Shown piece after piece: positions 6,732 through 11,751 of a DNA stretch of 16,009 nucleotides. A program made the position numbers and the translations under genes. This stretch comes from Actinomycetes bacterium (GTDB lineage: Bacteria > Actinomycetota > Acidimicrobiia > Acidimicrobiales > RAAP-2): positions 1-16,009 of the forward strand of contig JAJYZN010000046.1 in assembly GCA_021799915.1 (NCBI GenBank). The letters are read 5' to 3'. The stretch's first letter is position 1; each line of letters opens with the position of its first letter. The notes below the pieces were generated by a model. It was not told the origin of the DNA and made no database searches. It saw only the letters and a program-made list of their open reading frames with translations.

Positions 6732-8170
6732 GATGCCTGGCCCACCTGGGTGACGGTGGCAGGAGCGGGGGCGCCGGCCGCCGCGGGGGCGCCGGCCGAA
6801 GCGTGGTCACCGGTAGCCGCCGAAGCGTCACGCCCGGCCAGGAGAGCCGAGTAGCACTCGGCCGTGCCCTTGGCCGTGACTTGCCAAGTGAAACGGTGGA
6901 GCACTCGATCCCGGCCGGCCCTGCCCAGGCGCTCGCGCAAGTCGGGATCGTCGAGGCAACGCCCGATGGCTGCGGCCAGCGCCTCGGGATCGTCGGGCGG
7001 AACCAGGAGACCCGTCTCCCCGTCGCGCCCGACGACTTCGGGGAGGGCACCACCGGTCGTGGCCACGACCGGCACTCCGCAGGCCATGGCCTCGACCGCC
7101 GGGAGCGAGAACCCCTCGTACAAAGACGGCACCACAGCCACCTCGGCTTCGGCGTAGGCCCGGGCCAGCTCGGCGTCGCTGATGCCGCTCACGCAGCGGA
7201 CATGGGCCCGGAGGCCCAACCGCTCGATGGTGCGGTCCACACGCCCTCCCGGCCGGGGGCGACCGATCACCATCAGCTCAACCCTCCTCTCGGTGAGGAG
7301 CTTCGCCAGCGCTTCGAGCAACGGGACGAGCCCTTTCATGGGGACGTCGCTGGAAGTGGTCACCATGAGGCGGCCGGGAACCTTGGCCACCCCGACCTGG
7401 GGCCGGAACACGGTGTGGTCCACGCCGACGGGGACCACCGTCATCCGGTCGGGGTCCACACCCATCTGGGCGGTGATGTCACGCCGGGAGGACTGCGACA
7501 CGGTCACGATGGCCGGGAGGCGACGAGCGACACGGACCTGCATCCGCAAGAACCCAAACCACCTCCGGGTCGTCACCCGCTGCCAGGGGTTGGTCGTGTG
7601 ACCGAGAGCCAGCTGACGGTCCACGGTGATGGGGTGGTGCAGCGTGGTGAGCAGCGGCCACCCGTCTTCGACGATGCCCAGCATCCCCGAGCCCAGGCAC
7701 TGGTTGTCGTGCACCAGGTCGAATTCGCCTAGCCGCTGCTGGAGCAACCGTCGCACCCGGAGCGAGTACGCCCACGGCTCCCCGAAGCCGGCCGTGCACA
7801 TCACACCGAACTCGAGGGCGTCGTAGCGATCGCCGAACTCCCGGGGGTGAGGAACACGGAAAGGGTCGGGATCGCGGTACAGGTCGAGCCCGGGCACCGG
7901 GGTGAACCCGACGCCCTCGTCCAGCTCGGGCCAGGGCTGTCCGGCCAGGACCTCCACCGAGTGCCCGAGAGCCACGAGCTCGCGCGTCAGGTGTCGCGTG
8001 TAGACCCCCTGGCCGCCGCAGCGGGGGTTCCCCCGGTAGATGAGAAAGGCCACTCGGAGCCCACCGGGCTCGGGTGGTCGGGCCGGCACGCTGGGCGGTA
8101 CCTGGATCTGGGTCGACCGTTCCCAGCTCTCGCGCATCTGGAGCCACTTCTGGCGCGGCGTCTTAGGCAT
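6725..8170 (-). CDS. GT4-family glycosyltransferase
   Basis: A 481-residue GT-B-fold retaining glycosyltransferase expected to use a nucleotide-activated sugar at the cytosolic membrane face. The N-terminal acceptor domain begins at LRVAFLIYRGN (38-48) with the glycine-rich loop GGQGVYTRHL at 52-61. The C-terminal donor domain has SDVPMKGL and the GT4 signature EGFSLPAVE, with the E-x7-E pair Glu352/Glu360, followed by ACGVPVVATTGGALPEVV. The donor and acceptor sugars cannot be read from sequence. The ATG at 8170 is chosen because CGGGAG lies 7 bases upstream and the N-terminal helix begins there; a GTG at 8278 is in frame but would add a Cys-rich unconserved stretch. The last 30 residues are Ala/Pro/Gly low-complexity, from a 16-base direct repeat. 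It is the first gene of the operon with the methyltransferase and toroid genes. Confidence 0.9.
   Translation of the reverse strand: MPKTPRQKWLQMRESWERSTQIQVPPSVPARPPEPGGLRVAFLIYRGNPRCGGQGVYTRHLTRELVALGHSVEVLAGQPWPELDEGVGFTPVPGLDLYRDPDPFRVPHPREFGDRYDALEFGVMCTAGFGEPWAYSLRVRRLLQQRLGEFDLVHDNQCLGSGMLGIVEDGWPLLTTLHHPITVDRQLALGHTTNPWQRVTTRRWFGFLRMQVRVARRLPAIVTVSQSSRRDITAQMGVDPDRMTVVPVGVDHTVFRPQVGVAKVPGRLMVTTSSDVPMKGLVPLLEALAKLLTERRVELMVIGRPRPGGRVDRTIERLGLRAHVRCVSGISDAELARAYAEAEVAVVPSLYEGFSLPAVEAMACGVPVVATTGGALPEVVGRDGETGLLVPPDDPEALAAAIGRCLDDPDLRERLGRAGRDRVLHRFTWQVTAKGTAECYSALLAGRDASAATGDHASAGAPAAAGAPAPATVTQVGQASC
6765..6798. repeat. 16-bp direct repeat at the 3' end of the glycosyltransferase gene
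   Basis: GCGGGGGCGCCGGCCG occurs at 6765-6780 and again without mismatch at 6783-6798 (18-base period). It encodes the Gly-Ala-Pro repeats in the disordered C-terminal tail of the glycosyltransferase. Confidence 0.9.
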
Positions 8171-8236
8171 CCGACACTCCCGGCCCTGGCACCATGACCG
8201 CACAGCCTCCCCCGACCAGCACATCTGGTGCAAACA

Positions 8237-8273
8237 CACCGTGGCTCCCGGCGTGTCACCTTGGCTCCCGGCG
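8237..8273. repeat. Two-copy 17-bp direct repeat, 20-bp period
   Basis: CACC(G/T)TGGCTCCCGGCG is present at 8237-8253 and 8257-8273 with one mismatch. The 20-base period is close to two helical turns, so bound proteins would sit on the same DNA face. Both copies lie in the divergent spacer between the glycosyltransferase operon and the MgtE-like gene. Confidence 0.85.
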
Positions 8274-8282
8274 GTCACGTGA

Positions 8283-8306
8283 TGTTCACAAAACCGCTTC
8301 TGAACA
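8283..8306. promoter_or_regulatory. Inverted repeat TGTTCA-N12-TGAACA, candidate operator
   Basis: Perfect 6-base arms at 8283-8288 and 8301-8306 lie about 35-60 bases upstream of the predicted -10 of the MgtE-like gene. This position suits an activator or repressor. It is slightly AT-richer than its surroundings. No regulator can be named. Confidence 0.35.
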
Positions 8307-8339
8307 GGGTTGATGTACCCAGCCAGGCGCCAGAGCCGC

Positions 8340-8345
8340 TACAGT
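8340..8345 (+). promoter_or_regulatory. -10 element (TACAGT) of the MgtE-like gene
   Basis: TACAGT matches TANNNT and leaves 7 bases before the ATG at 8353. This is the spacing of leaderless actinobacterial transcripts. TTGATG at 8310-8315 is 24 bases away, too far to be a normal -35. Confidence 0.55.
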
Positions 8346-8352
8346 TCGCCCT

Positions 8353-9666
8353 ATGGAGACGCCGTCCACCACCAGCACGACGCGAGTGGACACGGCCGAG
8401 GTACCCGCCATCGAGCTGCTCCACCTCTCAAGCGTCATCGGCCGACCGCTGGTCGACCGGACCGGAGATCGCCTGGGGCGCGTCAGGGATCTCATCGTCA
8501 GGGTCGGGACCAGCCCCCACCCTCCGGTGGTGGGCCTCGTCGTCCGCATCGGCGGGCGCGATCTGTTCGTGCCAATCGCCAAGATCGCCGGGCTCCGGCC
8601 GGGAAAAGCCGAGTTCGAGGGTGAGCGCGTCGACCTACGTCGCTTCGAGCGGCGTCCCGGTGAGCTGCTCCTGGCCCGGGACCTCATGGCGCGCCACTTG
8701 ATCAACTTCGTAGGTGGGCGCCTCATCAGGGCCAACGAGATCGAGCTGGCCCGTATCGACGGGACCTGGGAGGTCGTGGGGGTGGACCCCTCCAGTCGCC
8801 CGGTCCTGCGGCGCCTGCTGCCCGGGCGCACGGGCGAGCGCGTGGCCCCCGGTTCCCTGGTGGACTGGGCGAGCATCGAGCCCTTCGTGGCACACGTCCC
8901 CTCGGCCCGACTGCACATCCCGTACCGCAAGCTGGCCCGACTCCATCCGGCCCAGATCGCCGACCTGGTCGAAGCGGCGTCCCACGAGGAGGGCGAGGAG
9001 ATCATCGAGGCGGTCGGACGTGACCGCGAGCTCGAAGCCGACGTATTCGAGGAGCTCGACACCGAGCACCAGCTGGAGTTCATCGACAGTCGCGCCGATG
9101 CCGACGCCGCCCGACTACTGGCCTCGATGGCTCCAGACGCCGCCGCAGACTTGATCGCCGAAGTGGACCAGGAACGCCGGCTGCCAATCCTCAACCTGCT
9201 GCCCGAGCCCCAGCGCCGCAAGGTGCGCTCGCTGCTCAGCTACAACCCTGAGACGGCCGGTGGCCTCATGAGCCCGGACTTCCTCGCCCTCCCCGACTCC
9301 ACCACCGTCGGCGAGACTCTGGCCGCGATCCACGCCAACACGGCACCACCCGAAGCCCTGAACGTGGTGTTCGCCACCGATCCGGGAGGTGATGTCGTCG
9401 GCTCGGTGTCGGCCGTCCGCCTCATCCAAGCCGAGCCATCCCAGCCGCTCTCCGCGGTCGTGCGGCCCAACCTGGCCCACTTGCATGCCGACTGGGACCT
9501 GGGGGCCACGGTCCGAAAGATGTCCGACTTCAACCTCACGGTGGCGCCGGTCATGGACCACGATCACCACACGATGCTCGGTGTGGTGACGGTGGACGAC
9601 GTGATCTCATCCCTCATGCCCAGCGGGTGGCGGCGCGACTTCGGCATCACGGCGGCGGAGGACTGA
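8353..9666 (+). CDS. Soluble PRC-barrel / MgtE N-domain / CBS-pair protein
   Basis: A 437-residue protein without membrane helices. Two PRC-barrel-like domains come first (about 24-95, VIGRPLVDRTGDRLGRVRDL; and about 104-180). The MgtE intracellular N-domain follows (about 192-305): repeated helices such as LHPAQIADLVEA and MAPDAAADLIAEV, ending in YNPETAGGLMSPD, the diagnostic MgtE junction. A CBS pair occupies about 305-425 (LALPDSTTVGETLAAI; VAPVMDHDHHTMLGVVTVDDVI). In true MgtE channels this N-CBS module binds Mg2+ and gates the attached membrane pore; here the pore is absent by design, since the protein stops cleanly after CBS. The next gene encodes an NRAMP-fold transporter, so the protein is probably its Mg2+-responsive regulator or partner (inference). 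The ATG at 8353 is supported by the -10 element 7 bases upstream. Such MgtE-N proteins are often labelled Mg transporter, which would be wrong here. Confidence 0.85.
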   Translation: METPSTTSTTRVDTAEVPAIELLHLSSVIGRPLVDRTGDRLGRVRDLIVRVGTSPHPPVVGLVVRIGGRDLFVPIAKIAGLRPGKAEFEGERVDLRRFERRPGELLLARDLMARHLINFVGGRLIRANEIELARIDGTWEVVGVDPSSRPVLRRLLPGRTGERVAPGSLVDWASIEPFVAHVPSARLHIPYRKLARLHPAQIADLVEAASHEEGEEIIEAVGRDRELEADVFEELDTEHQLEFIDSRADADAARLLASMAPDAAADLIAEVDQERRLPILNLLPEPQRRKVRSLLSYNPETAGGLMSPDFLALPDSTTVGETLAAIHANTAPPEALNVVFATDPGGDVVGSVSAVRLIQAEPSQPLSAVVRPNLAHLHADWDLGATVRKMSDFNLTVAPVMDHDHHTMLGVVTVDDVISSLMPSGWRRDFGITAAED

Positions 9667-9693
9667 GCGGTGCGGCGCATGCGACGACCGCTC
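9665..9693 (+). terminator. Hairpin overlapping the MgtE-like stop codon
   Basis: A perfect 7-bp stem, GAGCGGT (9665-9671) and ACCGCTC (9687-9693), followed by TTGTTCC. The left arm overlaps the TGA stop. The weak T-rich tail suggests partial termination or an RNA 3'-end-stabilising structure, which could lower expression of the downstream transporter relative to the soluble protein. Confidence 0.4.
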
Positions 9694-9785
9694 TTGTTCC
9701 CCCGACGGCATCGTCACCCGTCGCGGCGGGCCGGCGGAAAACCCCCCAGCGCCTAGCCGCTTCCCGCGGCGACGGGAGAGCGCTC

Positions 9786-9840
9786 GGCACCCTTGGACGT
9801 GCCCGGTCGTCCCCCCCGACACAGGGCACCTCGAGGTGCC
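9786..9840 (+). promoter_or_regulatory. Candidate attenuator-like switch (1:2, 2:3, 3:4 pairings)
   Basis: Segment 1 GGCACC (9786-9791), segment 2 GTGCCC (9799-9804), segment 3 GGGCACC (9824-9830) and segment 4 GGTGCC (9835-9840). 1 pairs with 2 (5 bp); 2 pairs with 3 (6 bp, extended by GTCG/CGAC at 9806-9809/9817-9820); 3 pairs with 4 (6 bp, a perfect 16-base palindrome 9825-9840). The 2:3 stem excludes both others, as in classical attenuators. The complementarity is seen directly; the switching is inferred. Confidence 0.4.
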
Positions 9841-9989
9841 GGACGGGAAGCGGCGAGCCTCACGAAAGGTGACGGGCGCGAGAGCCGGTCAGTGAAGACC
9901 GCCTTTCCGTTCCGAGGGACCCGCCCACCGGGTCCGGGTCGGACACCGCACCCGGCACCCGGGGGGGCACACGTTGGAGACGAAGATCG

Positions 9990-9998
9990 AGGAGGTGA
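9990..9998 (+). promoter_or_regulatory. Near-perfect Shine-Dalgarno site of the NRAMP-type gene
   Basis: AGGAGGTGA is fully complementary to the 16S rRNA 3' end and sits just before the ATG at 10002. It contrasts with the leaderless neighbours and fixes this start. It could be occluded or released by the structured leader above it. Confidence 0.85.
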
Positions 9999-10001
9999 AC
10001 C

Positions 10002-11633
10002 ATGGCCGACGACCGGCCGACGATGCACGATGCCACCGCCGTGCTGGACGAAGCCCACACGGGCGACATCCAAGGCGCCTTCGGCACCATCCGCCAGCAC
10101 GACGTGGGCGCCCGGCGCTCGTGGGCGGCGCGCCTGCTGACCCTCCTGGCCATCATGGGACCGGGGCTGATCGTGATGGTCGGCGACAACGATGCCGGGG
10201 GCGTCTCCACGTACGCCCAGGCCGGGCAGAACTTCGGGCTCACGCTGTTGTGGACGCTTCCCCTGTTGATCCCGGTGCTCATCGTCAACCAGGAGATGGT
10301 CGTACGCCTGGGGGCCGTGACCGGCGTCGGACACGCGAGGCTCATCAACGAGAGGTTCGGGAAGTTCTGGGGGGCGTTCTCGGTGGGAGACCTGTTCATC
10401 TTGAACTTCTTGACCATCGCCACCGAGTTCATCGGGGTCAGCCTGTCCCTGGGGTACTTCGGGATCAGCACGTACATCTCGGTCCCCATCGCCGCGGTGG
10501 CCCTGGTGGCGATGACCGCCACCGGCAGCTTCAGACGCTGGGAACGGTTCATGTTCGTGTTCATCGTCGCCAACTTCCTCGTCATCCCGCTGGCCGTCTT
10601 CAGTCATCCCAAGGCCGGACCCTTCTTCCACGACATGGTGGTCCCGGGCGTCAAAGGTGGGTTCAACTCCACCTCGGTCCTGCTCATCATCGCCATCGTG
10701 GGCACCACCGTGGCACCTTGGCAGCTCTTCTTCCAGCAGTCCAACATCGTCGACAAGCGCATCACCCCCCGATGGATCAACTACGAGCGAGTGGACACGG
10801 TGGTCGGCTCGGTGGTCACGGTCTTCGCCGCCTCCCTCCTCGTCGCCGTCACGGCGGCGGCCTTCGGGGGGACCGCTCTGGCCGGTCACTTCACCAACGC
10901 CGAAGGGGTGGCACACGGGTTGACGCACTACGTGGGTCACGCCACGGGGGCCATCTTCGCCGTCGTCCTGCTCAACGCGTCGATCATCGGAGCGGCGTCG
11001 GTCACCCTGGCCACGTCGTACGCGTTCGGCGACGTGTTCGGTGCCCGGCACTCCCTACACCGGAGCTGGAAGGATGCCAAGTTCTTCTACGGGGCGTTCA
11101 CGGCCATGGTGGTGCTCGCCGCCGGCATCGTGCTCATCCCCGGAGCGCCCCTCGGGCTCATCACCACCGGCGTGCAGGCCCTGGCCGGCGTGCTCCTGCC
11201 CAGCGCCACGGTCTTCCTCCTGCTCCTGTGCAACGACAAGGAGGTGCTCGGACCCTGGGTGAACCGACCATGGCTGAACGTCGTGGCCGCCGTCATCGTC
11301 TCCATCCTGCTCATGATGTCGCTCGTGCTCATGGCCACCACGCTGTTCTCCCAGATCAACGTGAACATCCTCGCCCTCGTCCTCGGTGGGGTCCTCCTGG
11401 TCGCCTACGCCGTCGCCGGAGTCATCCTGCTCCGACACCGCTCCCGTCGGCCTCCGGAGCCGCCGGTCGCCCGCGACGTGCGGGCGAACTGGCGGATGCC
11501 CCCGCTCAACCTCCTGCGCCGGCCTACCTGGTCCCGTGGCCGGCTGGTCAGCATGTATGTCCTACGTGGCTACCTGGTGGTGGCCGTGGTGCTCTTGCTG
11601 GTGAAGGCGATCGAGCTGGGAGTGCACCGGTAG
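10002..11633 (+). CDS. NRAMP-family transporter with altered metal site (probable Mg2+-type, NRMT-like)
   Basis: A 543-residue integral membrane protein of the SLC11/NRAMP fold with about eleven helices after a 45-residue cytosolic N-terminus. Helix 1 reads GPGLIVMVGDNDAGGVSTYAQAG from residue 53: the canonical DPGN is D64-A-G-G67, keeping the Asp but losing the Asn ligand. Helix 6 reads GTTVAPWQ (234-241): the canonical MPH is Ala238-Pro-Trp240, so the Met ligand typical of Mn/Fe transporters and the proton-pathway His are both gone. I recall comparable Asn-to-Gly and Met-to-Ala changes in the NRAMP-related Mg2+ transporters, which bind hydrated Mg2+; with the MgtE-N protein upstream, Mg2+ uptake is the best guess, though Mn2+ is not excluded. 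The ATG has a strong Shine-Dalgarno sequence. Expression is probably coupled to the upstream gene through the structured leader. A tail of about 90 residues follows the core and ends in a last hydrophobic segment. Confidence 0.88.
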   Translation: MADDRPTMHDATAVLDEAHTGDIQGAFGTIRQHDVGARRSWAARLLTLLAIMGPGLIVMVGDNDAGGVSTYAQAGQNFGLTLLWTLPLLIPVLIVNQEMVVRLGAVTGVGHARLINERFGKFWGAFSVGDLFILNFLTIATEFIGVSLSLGYFGISTYISVPIAAVALVAMTATGSFRRWERFMFVFIVANFLVIPLAVFSHPKAGPFFHDMVVPGVKGGFNSTSVLLIIAIVGTTVAPWQLFFQQSNIVDKRITPRWINYERVDTVVGSVVTVFAASLLVAVTAAAFGGTALAGHFTNAEGVAHGLTHYVGHATGAIFAVVLLNASIIGAASVTLATSYAFGDVFGARHSLHRSWKDAKFFYGAFTAMVVLAAGIVLIPGAPLGLITTGVQALAGVLLPSATVFLLLLCNDKEVLGPWVNRPWLNVVAAVIVSILLMMSLVLMATTLFSQINVNILALVLGGVLLVAYAVAGVILLRHRSRRPPEPPVARDVRANWRMPPLNLLRRPTWSRGRLVSMYVLRGYLVVAVVLLLVKAIELGVHR

Positions 11634-11645
11634 CGGTCCGGCGGG

Positions 11646-11713
11646 CGGCGACTCCACCGCAGCGGCGACTCCACCGCAGCGGCGACTCCACCGCAGCGGC
11701 GACTCCACCGCAG
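11646..11713. repeat. Four perfect 17-bp tandem repeats
   Basis: CGGCGACTCCACCGCAG occurs four times head to tail with no mismatch (11646, 11663, 11680, 11697). It fills most of the 118-base gap between the NRAMP-type and acyl-CoA dehydrogenase genes and ends 23 bases before the predicted -10 of the latter. No ORF is implied. It is a minisatellite-like, possibly variable-number array. Confidence 0.95.
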
Positions 11714-11736
11714 CGAGAGGCCTCGGGCCCAGGCGG

Positions 11737-11742
11737 TATTCT
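11737..11742 (+). promoter_or_regulatory. -10 element (TATTCT) of the acyl-CoA dehydrogenase gene
   Basis: TATTCT fits TANNNT and ends 9 bases before the ATG at 11752. No Shine-Dalgarno sequence precedes the ATG, so the transcript is predicted leaderless or nearly so. Confidence 0.55.
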
Positions 11743-11751
11743 CTGGCCCGT

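Larger units (their letters stand above)
8171..8352. promoter_or_regulatory. Divergent regulatory region, glycosyltransferase operon / MgtE-like gene
   Basis: A 182-base divergent spacer. On the plus strand TACAGT (8340-8345) fits TANNNT and ends 7 bases before the ATG at 8353; no Shine-Dalgarno sequence is present, so the MgtE-like mRNA is predicted leaderless. On the minus strand there is no TANNNT anywhere in the spacer, so the glycosyltransferase promoter is of another type or lies inside the neighbouring gene. The spacer also holds a two-copy 17-base direct repeat (8237-8253, 8257-8273), the palindrome TCACGTGA (8275-8282) and the inverted repeat TGTTCA-N12-TGAACA (8283-8306). These could be operator sites. 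Confidence 0.5.
9667..10001 (+). promoter_or_regulatory. 335-base structured intercistronic leader of the NRAMP-type gene
   Basis: No gene is seen here. The plus strand contains a single TA dinucleotide (9754-9755, not part of TANNNT), so a standard -10 is absent and the downstream gene is probably read from the MgtE-like promoter. Many stems can form: UCCCG/CGGGA inside AGCGC/GCGCT (about 9748-9784); CGGTC/GACCG (9886-9890/9897-9901); GGACCC/GGGTCC (9917-9922/9930-9935); CGGGT/ACCCG (9935-9939/9950-9954). At its centre four segments can pair in alternative ways (9786-9840). No known riboswitch consensus was recognised. A near-perfect Shine-Dalgarno sequence ends the region. Confidence 0.55.

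Noticed and set aside
8171..8278. Upstream GTG (8278) as start of the glycosyltransferase
   Set aside because: It would add 36 Cys-rich, domain-free residues read through regulatory repeats. The ATG at 8170 has a good ribosome site.
8310..8345. TTGATG (8310-8315) as the -35 of the MgtE-like promoter
   Set aside because: The 24-base spacing to TACAGT is well beyond the usual 16-19.
8353..9666. Calling the MgtE-like gene a magnesium transporter
   Set aside because: No transmembrane segment is present. It carries only the cytosolic sensing module plus PRC-barrels.
9667..10001. M-box (ykoK) magnesium riboswitch or yybP-ykoY manganese riboswitch ahead of the transporter
   Set aside because: Context invites it, but the conserved M-box segments and the GGGGAGUA core of yybP-ykoY are not found. 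Only an unassigned structured leader is claimed.
9753..11051. Long minus-strand open frame opposite the NRAMP-type gene
   Set aside because: Its product is rich in His, Asp, Gly and Arg without any domain, the usual mirror image of a GC-rich coding strand. The plus-strand frame encodes a clear membrane transporter.
11646..11713. CRISPR array
   Set aside because: The 17-base units are directly adjacent with no spacers, and no cas genes are present.
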